DNA from: Paenibacillus radicis (ex Gao et al. 2016)
Lineage (GTDB): Bacteria > Bacillota > Bacilli > Paenibacillales > Paenibacillaceae
Assembly (NCBI RefSeq): GCF_014641555.1
Contig: NZ_BMHY01000002.1
Location: 124,001 to 188,000, forward strand
Reading direction: 5' to 3'
Length of the DNA stretch: 64,000 nt
Shown: positions 18,039-26,378 of the stretch, piece by piece
Layout: each line of letters starts with the position of its first letter
How positions within the stretch are numbered: the first letter of the stretch is position 1
The notes under the pieces: model-generated
What the model was told of the DNA's origin: nothing
Seen by the model: only the letters and a program-made list of their open reading frames with translations
Database searches by the model: none
Translations under genes and position numbers: made by a program

Positions 18039-18854
18039 ATGGCAATGAAGTTTGGCTTTCAGACGTATACGTGGCAGATGTCTTATGAGAAGCATCGCGA
18101 CAAGCTGGAGCACATTCTGGATATCGTACAGCAAGCGGGCGGCGCAGGCGTAGAGCCGGAAGTTTGCATGCTTGGGCCTTATAACGACGATCCGCAGGCG
18201 CTCGTAAATGCGTTAGAGGAAAGAGGCTTAAAGCTGGGCGCGCTTTGTCTGGCTCTCGATTGGCGCGAAGCGGGCGAGACGGTTGAGGAGAAGGCGGAAG
18301 CCGACCGGATTATCCGGTTTCTGAAGCATTTTCCGGGTACGCTGCTCACGCTCGTACAGCTTCCCGGCAAGGACAGAAGCGAGCTGGCTCTCAGGCAGCG
18401 GAATGCTTTGTTAAGCATCAATGCGGTAGCCCGCCGCGCATACGAAGCAGGTATCGAATGTGCATATCATCCTAATTCGCCAAGCGGCTCTATTTTCCGC
18501 ATTGAAGAGGATTACCGGGTGCTGCTGGACGGCATTGATTCCCGCTATTGCGGCTACGCCCCGGATACGGGCCATATTGTGAAGGGCGGCATGGATGCCG
18601 AGACGATATTCCGGACCTACCGGCCGCTCATTCGCCATGTCCATTTCAAAGATATGAATCTAGTAAGCGGGCAATGGTCTGCACTTGGACAAGGATCGAT
18701 CGATCATAAGGCCATCGTCCGTTACCTGCAGGAGACGGGCTATGACGGCTGGGTAATGGTCGAAGAGGAATCGCAGGAAGCGGAGCTGCAGCCCGACCGG
18801 GTGACGCTTCAGAACGGAATCTACGTTCGGGAAGAGCTGGCGATACTCGCTTAA
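18039..18854 (+). CDS. TIM-barrel sugar isomerase/epimerase-like protein (IolE/MocC-like)
   Basis: 271 residues. The sequence MKFGFQTYTW, CAYHPNSPSG, GYAPDTGHIVKGG, HVHFKDMN and MVEEESQEAE resembles inosose dehydratase/MocC-type barrels, which act on keto-cyclitols or keto-sugars. The start lies 3 bases after the upstream stop with its ribosome binding site inside the upstream gene, so the two are tightly coupled. A keto-sugar dehydratase or epimerase role would fit the oxidoreductases around it but is not proven. Confidence 0.75.
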   Translation: MAMKFGFQTYTWQMSYEKHRDKLEHILDIVQQAGGAGVEPEVCMLGPYNDDPQALVNALEERGLKLGALCLALDWREAGETVEEKAEADRIIRFLKHFPGTLLTLVQLPGKDRSELALRQRNALLSINAVARRAYEAGIECAYHPNSPSGSIFRIEEDYRVLLDGIDSRYCGYAPDTGHIVKGGMDAETIFRTYRPLIRHVHFKDMNLVSGQWSALGQGSIDHKAIVRYLQETGYDGWVMVEEESQEAELQPDRVTLQNGIYVREELAILA

Positions 18855-18880
18855 ATATTTGAAAAATCGGGGTGAATCGC

Positions 18881-19282
18881 ATGACCGGGCAATCCAGCTT
18901 AAGGAGAAGCATTGAGCAGTCGGTCGTGCCGGCGCTTTCGGCAAGGGACCGCTTCCGTCTTGTCATCCGCTACATGGAAGACAATATGGGCGAGAAGCTG
19001 ACTCGCCAGCAGCTGGCCGGCCTGCTTTTTCTTCATCCCAGCTACTTCAATCGCGCTTTCAAGCAAGTCTATGGCATGTCCTCCATTCAGATGCTCCGGA
19101 CGCTTCGGCTTCGCAGGGCGGTGCAGCTGCTGGAGGAGTCCGATCATACGCTGGAGCAAATCGCCGCAGCATGCGGCTTCGGGGAAGCCAATTATTTCAA
19201 TAAAGTGTTCAAGGAACGGGCCGGGCAGACACCGGGAGAATATCGGAACAGGATGAATTTGAACAGGAGTGTGAACGAATGA
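18881..19282 (+). CDS. stand-alone AraC DNA-binding domain protein
   Basis: 133 residues containing only the AraC double helix-turn-helix (about 35-130; AACGFGEANYFNKVFKERAGQTPGEYRNR). There is no sensor domain; a short N-terminal stretch of about 25 residues precedes it. The ATG at 18881 follows GGGGTG. Its position in mid-operon, overlapping the next start by four bases, suggests an operon autoregulator that responds to the level of expression or to a partner protein rather than directly to a sugar. Confidence 0.83.
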   Translation: MTGQSSLRRSIEQSVVPALSARDRFRLVIRYMEDNMGEKLTRQQLAGLLFLHPSYFNRAFKQVYGMSSIQMLRTLRLRRAVQLLEESDHTLEQIAAACGFGEANYFNKVFKERAGQTPGEYRNRMNLNRSVNE

Positions 19283-20388
19283 AGCAGCGCATTTATATCG
19301 TTGGAGCGGGCGCAATTGCCGGCTACCACGCAGAAGCGATCGAGCGTTACGCCGAGTCGGAAGAGAGTCGTCCATCGCTTTATGTGACGGACGTTAATCA
19401 AGCGGCACTTGCGGCCTTTGCAGAGCGGTTTCCATGGGCGACGCCTGTCGAGCAGTTGGCCTTGATGCTGGACGAGCCGTCCAGAGAGGATGATATCGTC
19501 ATTGTTGCGACGCCGCCTGTCACGCACGCGGATATTTCCATTCAAGCGCTTCGCTCCGGCCGTCATGTTCTATGCGAGAAGCCGCTGGCCATGAACCGGG
19601 AAGAAGCAGATCTGATGCTGCGGACGGCGGAGGAGACGGGCAAATGGATCGGCTGCTGCAGCTCGCGGTTTGCAGGTCTGCAGATTACGGAGGAAGTCAA
19701 AGGCTTGCTGGCGCACGGTACGCTTGGCGATGTCTATCAGGTGCAGTGGGTACAGCGCCGCAAGCGGGCAAGAACGGGGATCGAGTATCAGCCGCAGAGC
19801 CGCTGGTTTCTGAATCGCTCGGTTAGCGGCGGAGGCACGCTTATGGATTGGGGGCCTTATGACATCGCAAGCTTAACCGAGGTGCTGCAGCCCGAGCGGG
19901 TAGAGGTGCTTCATGCCTGGATGACGAACCCGGCAACAGGGCATCCGATTGAAGCGGAGGCGAACTCCGAGGTGGAGCAGCATGTAGGAGCGACGATGCG
20001 GTTTCATCTGGCTGGCGGAGCAGCGGTGACCGTGCAATACGAGCGGGCTGCTTGCTGTCATGGCGAGGAGCGGAGCTTGGCGGAGATCGAAGGAACTGGC
20101 GGCGCTGTTCATTGGGATTGGCTGTGCTTCGACGGTCATGGTGAGCTCAAGCAATTTTACGATGTGAACGGCGAGGCGGAAGCCAGTCAGAAGAAAGTGG
20201 AAAACGCACCGCTAGGCATGATGGATAAGCCGATCGTCTATTTCATGCAGGCGCTGGCCGGACAGCAAACGCCCGCCATTCTTAACGAGCAGGCGGTGTT
20301 CAATTTCAGCATTCTCGCCGCGATATACGATTGTATCGCGACCGGAGAAGTCCAGACGATCGTCAAAGCTGAGGGGGCGCGAAGATGA
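19279..20388 (+). CDS. Gfo/Idh/MocA-family sugar oxidoreductase
   Basis: 369 residues: the N-terminal Rossmann domain VGAGAIAGYHAEAI, the family signature CEKPLAMNREEAD (the Lys assists hydride transfer), and a C-terminal alpha/beta substrate domain including GGGTLMDWGPYDI. Such enzymes oxidise or reduce sugar hydroxyls (for example C3) with NAD(P). With ThuA, a second dehydrogenase and several barrels it suggests an oxidative route for sugar breakdown. The ATG overlaps the upstream TGA by four bases and its own stop overlaps the next start. Confidence 0.9.
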   Translation: MKQRIYIVGAGAIAGYHAEAIERYAESEESRPSLYVTDVNQAALAAFAERFPWATPVEQLALMLDEPSREDDIVIVATPPVTHADISIQALRSGRHVLCEKPLAMNREEADLMLRTAEETGKWIGCCSSRFAGLQITEEVKGLLAHGTLGDVYQVQWVQRRKRARTGIEYQPQSRWFLNRSVSGGGTLMDWGPYDIASLTEVLQPERVEVLHAWMTNPATGHPIEAEANSEVEQHVGATMRFHLAGGAAVTVQYERAACCHGEERSLAEIEGTGGAVHWDWLCFDGHGELKQFYDVNGEAEASQKKVENAPLGMMDKPIVYFMQALAGQQTPAILNEQAVFNFSILAAIYDCIATGEVQTIVKAEGARR

Positions 20389-21221
20389 ACCGGATTTATG
20401 GAATGGATACTTTTTTCTACAACAACTTAGGCAATTATCCCTTCAACACCCGTTGCGAGATGCTGTCCGAGCTTGGCTATGATGCGGTCTACTTAACGTT
20501 ATGGGATGAGGATGAGCAGGCTTGGAAGGACCTTGAGCGGCTGCCGGATGTGAAAGCGGAATACGGTCTTGATGTGGCTGCAGTCTATGTAGTACTAGAT
20601 TTGACGTTGCCGAAAGATCATCCGCATGTTACTAGAATCTTCTCGATGCTGGAGCAGCTTCAAGGCTGCAGCCGGGTTGAATTGGCGCTGACAATGGGCG
20701 ATTCCGGCATGAAGCCATCGGACCCGGAAGGCGATGGATTAGCGCTGGATCGGCTGTCGGAGCTGCTCTCCGTTGCAGAGCGCAAAGGGATTCAAATCTC
20801 GCTGTATCATCATGTTTACTTCTGGTTGGAGCGGTGGGAGGATGCGCTGCGGCTAGTGAAGCAGCTTAACCATCCGCTGCTTGGCATCACATTCAGCTCC
20901 TTCCATTGGTTCGCTGTGGACGGCAGCAATTTGGACGGCGCATTGTCTGCTTGCGCGCCTTATTTGCATGCCGTCAACCTTTGCGGCAGCCGCAAGCAGG
21001 ATAAGGGCTTGCCTGCTTCAATCGAGTGTATCGATGCGGGTGAGCTGGATATTTTCGCTGTATTGGGTGTATTGAGAAGGCTCGGCTATGACGGCTTTGT
21101 TGGATTCCAAGGCTATGGCATGGGCGGAGATCCATACAGCCGTCTTGAGCGGAACCGTGACGTATACCGCTCTATGCAGGAGCGTCTGGAGCGTCATCCT
21201 TCATGGGCGCTGCTCTCTTGA
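20385..21221 (+). CDS. TIM-barrel protein, sugar isomerase/epimerase-like
   Basis: 278 residues with the general barrel layout (GMDTFFYNNLGNYPF at the start, ISLYHHVYFWLERW, GITFSSFHWFAVDG, HAVNLCGSRKQDKG, GYDGFVGFQGYG). The usual metal-binding Glu and His positions are weak: LYHH and FSSFHW replace the common Glu and Asp-x-x-His. This member may have lost metal or use a different set of ligands. It is coupled by a four-base overlap to the Gfo/Idh/MocA gene, so the two probably share a pathway step. Confidence 0.7.
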   Translation: MNRIYGMDTFFYNNLGNYPFNTRCEMLSELGYDAVYLTLWDEDEQAWKDLERLPDVKAEYGLDVAAVYVVLDLTLPKDHPHVTRIFSMLEQLQGCSRVELALTMGDSGMKPSDPEGDGLALDRLSELLSVAERKGIQISLYHHVYFWLERWEDALRLVKQLNHPLLGITFSSFHWFAVDGSNLDGALSACAPYLHAVNLCGSRKQDKGLPASIECIDAGELDIFAVLGVLRRLGYDGFVGFQGYGMGGDPYSRLERNRDVYRSMQERLERHPSWALLS

Positions 21222-21270
21222 TGTGATGTGATGGTAACCATTTGACGTTTTGAGGAAAGGCGGGTATGTG

Positions 21271-22179
21271 ATGGATTTGAGAAATGCACTAAACGACGGT
21301 ACAGCAAACGCTCCAAGACTAGAGCTTCAGCAGTCGTGGTGGGCGATGATTGGGCTAGGTGAGAACGGTAAGGAATGGTCGATGGAGCAAAAGTTCGAGA
21401 AGATCGCGGAGGCGGGTTATTCCGCGATCAGCGCCGTAATGCCGCCGCTTGAAGAAGCGGAGGAGTGGCAGCGGCTCTTGGAGCGCTACAAGCTGGGCTT
21501 TAATACGATGGCTTTTCCGACGAAGGTGGAGGATATCCGCACGGTGCTGGAGCAGATCCGGCAGTTTGGGCCGGTTCAGTATTTGAACCTGCAGGTGATG
21601 GATGGCTTTGTCATTGGGAACGAGGCGATTGAGCTGTTGTCCGGCTTGCTGGCGGAAGCAAAAGCGGCGGGGGTAGCGGCCTTTATCGAGACGCATCGCG
21701 GCACGGTGACGCAGGATTTGATCCGGACGGGACAATATGTCGGGGCGCTTCCGGACTTAAGGCTGACGATCGACCTGTCCCATTACATCGTAGCGGGGGA
21801 ACTCAATGGCCCGCTGGATAAAGCAGAGCCGATATTTGATGCTTTGCTGGAGCGGACTTCCTGCCTGCATGCCCGGGTGTCGAACGGGGAGCAGGTGCAG
21901 GTTGACGTTGGGCCGGTGGGCGATCATCCGATGCTGCCTAACTTTGAACGCTGGTGGTGGAAGGGAATGACGAACTGGCTCCAGCAAGCCAAGCCGGGAG
22001 ACGTACTCCCCTTCGTTACTGAGCTGGGGCCTCCGAGTTACTATGCTGTTACTAAGCGGGATGCCGTAAGCGGGCAGGAGCTGGAGGTGTCGGACCGCTG
22101 GCAGCAGGCGCTGCTGTTCAAGGGAATCGCAGAAGCACAGTGGCAGCGTGTTGTGGCGGAGCATAATCAGCGTAAATAG
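21271..22179 (+). CDS. TIM-barrel protein, sugar isomerase/epimerase-like
   Basis: 302 residues; barrel features include FIETHRGTVTQDL (Glu and His of the third metal-binding strand), LTIDLSHYIVAGE (Asp and His), and LHARVSNGEQVQVDVGP (His). It resembles Xyl-isomerase-like barrel proteins of unknown substrate. The ATG at 21271 is chosen with AAAGG about 10 nt upstream; a TTG at 21250 has no site. It is the last gene of the operon, 49 bases after the previous stop and followed by a strong terminator. Confidence 0.73.
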   Translation: MDLRNALNDGTANAPRLELQQSWWAMIGLGENGKEWSMEQKFEKIAEAGYSAISAVMPPLEEAEEWQRLLERYKLGFNTMAFPTKVEDIRTVLEQIRQFGPVQYLNLQVMDGFVIGNEAIELLSGLLAEAKAAGVAAFIETHRGTVTQDLIRTGQYVGALPDLRLTIDLSHYIVAGELNGPLDKAEPIFDALLERTSCLHARVSNGEQVQVDVGPVGDHPMLPNFERWWWKGMTNWLQQAKPGDVLPFVTELGPPSYYAVTKRDAVSGQELEVSDRWQQALLFKGIAEAQWQRVVAEHNQRK

Positions 22180-22206
22180 CGGCAGGCTGCTGACGCAAGG
22201 AAAAAA

Positions 22207-22245
22207 GGGCTGGATGGAGATTCGAATCTCCATCCAACCCTTTTC
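22207..22245. terminator. bidirectional terminator between convergent operons
   Basis: A long stem GGGCTGGATGGAGATT / AATCTCCATCCAACCC with one C-A mismatch and a CG turn has A6 on its left and TTTTCC on its right. It can stop transcription of the sugar operon from the left and of the reductase gene from the right. Confidence 0.88.
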
Positions 22246-22255
22246 CATATCTCGA

Positions 22256-23506
22256 CTAAACCGTCAGCAGTGATTTGAGCTTAATGTCCGGCGCTGCAAG
22301 CTGCACGGGATCAAGAGCGGCCCGGGATGCGATCAGCATCTCCGCCAGACGAATGTCCTTGGCAATACCGTTTCGGCCGATGGCGCTAGCGGCTGCGAGC
22401 CGGTAATCGTCCGTGAGGTGGAAGTACAAGTCGCCTGTTGCGCCAAGGCTTCGATGGACGGTCGTGCGGGCGGTATGCGGCAATCCGGTTACCTGGAGCG
22501 TCAAGTCATATTGATCCGACCAGAACCAGGGAACGGCGCTATAGGCTTCAGTGGAGCCCAGCATGCTACCTGCTGCATGTGTGCCTTGCTCCTGCGCGTT
22601 GCGCCAAGCTTCCAGCCGAATTCGCGTTCCGCCATAGAGCGGATGGGGGAATGAGCAGCAGTCCCCTGCGGCGAAAATATCGGGATCGCTCGTATTCAAG
22701 CGCTCGTCAACGGCGATGCCGTTCTCGATCGTGAGGCCGCAGCCGGAGGCGAGTACCGTATCCGGCACCGCTCCGATACCTGCCAGAATGACGTCGAAGC
22801 CGAGCGTTTCTCCGTCGCTGAACGTGATAATGCTCTCTGATTCTGAGCTTTCGATCGCTTGAATACTGGCATTCAGCTTGAAGGAGACGCCCTCTGCCCG
22901 GTGACGGGCTTCTATGACACGAGCAATCGCCTCCGGCACACCGCGCATGAGAATGCGCGGGCCAGCTTCGACAACCGTAACGGCACAACCCCGGTATCTG
23001 GCGCTTGCCGCCGCTTCAAGGCCGATGAAACCGCCGCCGATAATGGCAACCCGCTGGCCGGGCTTCATCCGGCTGCGAAGCGCAAGCGCATCCGCATAGG
23101 AACGAAGGTAGCGGATATTCGGGGGACGGATGAACCCGTTATCCGAATCCGGCAATTGAAGCGTGCGAGGGCGGGCACCGGTTGCCAGCAGCAGCCGCTC
23201 GTAGTGGAACTGCCTACCGTCTTCCATTGCAACGAGATGCTTGCTCCGGTCGATGGAGGCTGCCCTGCTGCTGTGAATGAAGTCGATGCGAAGCTCCTTC
23301 AATTTTTCTGCCGTGACGATATAAGCCGGCGAAGGTTCGCCGGCCTCTTGAAGCACTTGCTTGGACAGGGGAGGGCGCTCATAGGGGGCGTGAGATTCCT
23401 CGCCAATGAGGGTGATTGCTCCCGTCCAGCCCCGATCCCGAAGCTCGGCGGCGGCTCGTGCACCCGTCTCGCCTGCTCCAATAATGACCATTGCGTTATC
23501 CGTCAT
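22256..23506 (-). CDS. FAD-dependent ferredoxin-NAD(P)+ reductase
   Basis: 416 residues. FAD-binding GXGXXG in IIGAGETGARAAAELRDRG (near the N-terminus), a second Rossmann motif GGGFIGLEAAASARYRG for NAD(P)H, and the flavin-binding Asp in DIFAAGDCCSFPH. It matches rubredoxin/ferredoxin reductases that serve oxygenases. AAGGAGG lies 7 nt before the ATG. It is the last of a three-gene operon after a Rieske protein and a fatty acid desaturase, so it should pass electrons from NAD(P)H to the Rieske protein and on to the desaturase. Confidence 0.9.
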   Translation of the reverse strand: MTDNAMVIIGAGETGARAAAELRDRGWTGAITLIGEESHAPYERPPLSKQVLQEAGEPSPAYIVTAEKLKELRIDFIHSSRAASIDRSKHLVAMEDGRQFHYERLLLATGARPRTLQLPDSDNGFIRPPNIRYLRSYADALALRSRMKPGQRVAIIGGGFIGLEAAASARYRGCAVTVVEAGPRILMRGVPEAIARVIEARHRAEGVSFKLNASIQAIESSESESIITFSDGETLGFDVILAGIGAVPDTVLASGCGLTIENGIAVDERLNTSDPDIFAAGDCCSFPHPLYGGTRIRLEAWRNAQEQGTHAAGSMLGSTEAYSAVPWFWSDQYDLTLQVTGLPHTARTTVHRSLGATGDLYFHLTDDYRLAAASAIGRNGIAKDIRLAEMLIASRAALDPVQLAAPDIKLKSLLTV

Positions 23507-23518
23507 TTTAAAGCCTCC

Positions 23519-23842
23519 TTAGCTGATTTTGATCCAAATTTGTCCGGCTTCGTTTTTCACAGGATAGGTTTGGAGCGCATTGCATACCGGTGCGCGTTTC
23601 GCTTCGCCGGTCGTATAGTCGAACCGTCCGTTATGCTTGGGGCATTCGATATGCTTGCCCATGACGAGCCCGTCGGACAGATGGAATTTCTCGTGCGTGC
23701 AATAGCCGTCTGTGGCGTAATATTCGCTTTTATCCGAGCGGTAGATCGCGAACGTCCGGTCCTCGTAATCAAACCGGATGACGTCTTCCTCGTCGATATC
23801 CTCGGCATCGCATGCTGCAATCCAGCCTTCGTATGTCATCAT
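23519..23842 (-). CDS. Rieske [2Fe-2S] ferredoxin
   Basis: 107 residues with the complete Rieske cluster motif: C48-T-H50 and, 16 residues later, C67-P-K-H70. The rest fits the small soluble Rieske ferredoxins of oxygenase systems. Two adjacent ATG codons (23842 and 23839) are both within reach of AGAGGTG; an upstream GTG overlaps that site. It lies 12 bases before the reductase and 23 bases after the desaturase and is the likely electron carrier between them. Confidence 0.9.
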   Translation of the reverse strand: MMTYEGWIAACDAEDIDEEDVIRFDYEDRTFAIYRSDKSEYYATDGYCTHEKFHLSDGLVMGKHIECPKHNGRFDYTTGEAKRAPVCNALQTYPVKNEAGQIWIKIS

Positions 23843-23865
23843 AAGCACCTCTTTTTTTATTTTGG

Positions 23866-24954
23866 TTAGTCTGCGGCAGCCGCGGCTGCTTCCGGCCCAT
23901 ATTCGTAGGGAGCTGCCGTGTCAGGGAGCGGTTTCACAATCGTATAGGACGGGTCCTTCCGCTGCCGGACCAGCGCGGTGAACACTTCTTTCAGCGCTGC
24001 GGACAAGCTTGGGGAAGGCTCCGGACAATCATGCTTGATCGCTTCATGAAGCTTAGGAAGCGCATGGTAAGGCACCATCGGAAACATATGATGCTCGATA
24101 TGGTAATTCATGTTCCAGTACAGAAACCGGACGATGGGATTCATATAAGTCGTGCGTGTATTCAGCCGATGATCCAGCACATCCTCGTACAGTCCCAGAT
24201 GCTGCGACAGGCCGGTCATCAGGACGAGAAAGCTTCCGAAGAAGGAAGGAAGCACGATGAACATCGCCGGCTTTATCGTTCCGTAGTAGAAGCAGGCTGC
24301 AATGACGATTAGGAAAATCAGGACATAAACGCGCGATTCCCAGCACGTCTTGCGAACCTCGGAGGCCGGAATATATTCCTTTTCTTCAGCATCCAGCTTG
24401 CCGAAGCAGTGCATCAGCATCCGCCATACATCACGCGGGCCGCCGTACAGCTTGAAAAACTCCATCGCGATGACATGCCAGACCGGAGGACGGGGCGAGA
24501 CGATTTCCGGGTCGCGTCCCACGATGATGGTATCGGTATGATGTCTGGAATGGCTCCATCTCCATGGTGTAGCCGGTCTTAAAATCATGAAGGATGCAAT
24601 CTGGTAGACGGCCTCATTCATCCAAGCCGTCTTGAATGCAGTGCCGTGGCCGCATTCATGCCAACGGGAGTCGGCAGGCGAGGCATACAGCACGCCGTAT
24701 AAGGCGAAAGCAGGAACCGCCCACCAGCTTCCCCATGACCAGTAGGCCAGCACACCGGCTGCGGCAAGCGCACAGAACCAGATGATCGTGTCGCGTATGG
24801 CCGGTCCGTCTTTTCGTTTCATAAGCTCTTTCATTTTGGTGCGGGGTATCGGGGTCGCGTACCACTGTGCGGCGACGAGTCCCCTTTGCTGGGCCCGCTC
24901 GCCTTCCGGTCCCGTCAGGCTGTAGTCCCGCTTGCGGATGTCTTGGGTCGGCAC
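23866..24954 (-). CDS. membrane fatty acid desaturase-type di-iron enzyme
   Basis: 362 residues with hydrophobic segments and the three histidine boxes of membrane desaturases: HECGH (99-103), HSRHH (135-139) and HIEHH (285-289), plus QHLG (about 251). The HECGHGTAFKT box resembles the rhizobitoxine-desaturase-like subgroup, so the substrate may not be a membrane lipid. The GTG start is supported by AAGGAGG 8 nt upstream. It is first in an operon with a dedicated Rieske ferredoxin and reductase. The C-terminus ends in a run of alanines. Confidence 0.87.
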   Translation of the reverse strand: MPTQDIRKRDYSLTGPEGERAQQRGLVAAQWYATPIPRTKMKELMKRKDGPAIRDTIIWFCALAAAGVLAYWSWGSWWAVPAFALYGVLYASPADSRWHECGHGTAFKTAWMNEAVYQIASFMILRPATPWRWSHSRHHTDTIIVGRDPEIVSPRPPVWHVIAMEFFKLYGGPRDVWRMLMHCFGKLDAEEKEYIPASEVRKTCWESRVYVLIFLIVIAACFYYGTIKPAMFIVLPSFFGSFLVLMTGLSQHLGLYEDVLDHRLNTRTTYMNPIVRFLYWNMNYHIEHHMFPMVPYHALPKLHEAIKHDCPEPSPSLSAALKEVFTALVRQRKDPSYTIVKPLPDTAAPYEYGPEAAAAAAD

Positions 24955-25298
24955 TCGTTGTTCCTCCTTTAGTTCGTTTCATAAATGAAGCTTACACAAA
25001 CGCCAGAGGAGGGACAATGCGCGGAATTGATCTATTTTTGTCTGTAATTGATATTGTTTGAATGGGGACCGAAGGGAAGGGGAACGAAGTGAGGATAAGA
25101 GAAGCTTGTTTAATTAAGATTCAGCTATAAAAAACGGCAAAAAAGCCCATTATAGCGCATATTTTCTAAAATGATGGGAGTCACCATGTGAAGGAGGTTC
25201 TTTTAAAACGGTTGGGGTTTATCCGGTTGTGTAATTTTATGTGTCCAATAGCGGCGTGACAGATGCGGGGTGCAGAGCGTCCAGAGAGGATGGGATCT
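24955..25298. other. divergent promoter region between the desaturase operon and YesN/YesM locus
   Basis: This 344-base gap holds the 5' ends of two divergent operons and no supported gene. No convincing operator or exact sigma-A promoter was found by eye; the stretch is A/T-rich around 25020-25170. Confidence 0.5.
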
Positions 25299-26378
25299 AT
25301 GTTGAAGGTATTGTTGGTGGATGATGAGGTGTATGTGCGTCAGGGACTTCGGCAGCTGATCGATTGGAAGGCGTGCGGCTTCGAGATCATTGGTGAAGCC
25401 GCAAACGGGGCTGAAGCATTCGAACAGGTGAAGGCAAGCGGGCCCGATCTGGTCGTAACGGATATCCGCATGCCGATCGTTACCGGTCTGGAGCTGATCG
25501 GCAAAGTGCGGGAAGCAGGTATGGAGCGAATCGCCTTTATCGTATTAAGCGGATACGAGGATTTCAAATATGCTCAGCAGGCGATGCGCTATCAGGTGCA
25601 GGACTATATTTTGAAGCCCATTGACGAGGATGAGCTGAAGGCGGCGCTGAGCAAGCTGCATGGGCAATTGGAGGCAAATTCCCCGTCTGGAGGGTTGTCC
25701 CCGGAAGCGGATTTGCCGCTGGTGCTTGCGGTGACGGATCGGATGGAGGAGAACGATCCAGAGGCGGTACGCCGTGCGGTGAGGCAGTTCATTCAGGAGC
25801 TGGAGAGCCGGGGAGCGGATGCCGCGGCAGCAGGACGAACGGTCGGTCGGCTAGTTGCCAATGTGAAAAGAATCATTAGCGATATGGAAGGAAGCTTGGC
25901 GCTTCATGGACTGGACGAGCTAATCGGCTGGAGCGTTGCCGGCAAGGGCGGCTTCGAAACATTGGAAGAGCGTTTGATGGGCTTCGCATTGGAAGGGGCG
26001 GTGCAGATCGGGGAGCTGCGCAGAGCGAAGCTGCAGGGCAGCATCCATCAAGTGAAAAGCTACATCGAGGCCAATTTTAGAGAAAATATCAGCTTGAAGG
26101 GGATGGCCTCGCAGCATTATATGAACCCGGTGTATATGGGCCAGCTGTTCCGAAAAACGTACGGCATGTATTTCAACGAGTTTCTGCTCGGAGTCCGAAT
26201 CCGGGAGGCCAAGAGGCTGCTGCGCCAGACGGAGCTGAAAATCTACGAGGTGGCCGAGAAAGCCGGGTTCAGCAGCTCCAACTATTTTATTACCCAGTTC
26301 GAGAAGCTCGAGCAGACGACGCCGGCTGAATACAGAAGCCGATTGCTGGAGCAGACGGGCGGAGGGCCACATGGATGA
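25299..26378 (+). CDS. response regulator, YesN type (CheY + AraC)
   Basis: 359 residues: a receiver domain (1-120) with phospho-acceptor D55 in VVTDIRMP, acidic pocket DDE (8-10) and Lys in ILKPIDEDE; a linker; and a C-terminal AraC double helix-turn-helix (about 255-350; KAGFSSSNYFITQFEKLEQTTPAEYRS). The ATG at 25299 has AGAGAGGA 8 nt upstream and gives the normal N-terminus MLKVLLVDDE; longer frames are rejected. It overlaps the kinase gene by four bases. Its likely target is the binding-protein promoter near 28180. Confidence 0.92.
   Translation: MLKVLLVDDEVYVRQGLRQLIDWKACGFEIIGEAANGAEAFEQVKASGPDLVVTDIRMPIVTGLELIGKVREAGMERIAFIVLSGYEDFKYAQQAMRYQVQDYILKPIDEDELKAALSKLHGQLEANSPSGGLSPEADLPLVLAVTDRMEENDPEAVRRAVRQFIQELESRGADAAAAGRTVGRLVANVKRIISDMEGSLALHGLDELIGWSVAGKGGFETLEERLMGFALEGAVQIGELRRAKLQGSIHQVKSYIEANFRENISLKGMASQHYMNPVYMGQLFRKTYGMYFNEFLLGVRIREAKRLLRQTELKIYEVAEKAGFSSSNYFITQFEKLEQTTPAEYRSRLLEQTGGGPHG

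Noticed and set aside
22859-23869. A 336-codon plus-strand frame across the ferredoxin reductase and Rieske genes
   Set aside because: It spans two real minus-strand genes with intact motifs and has no start signal.
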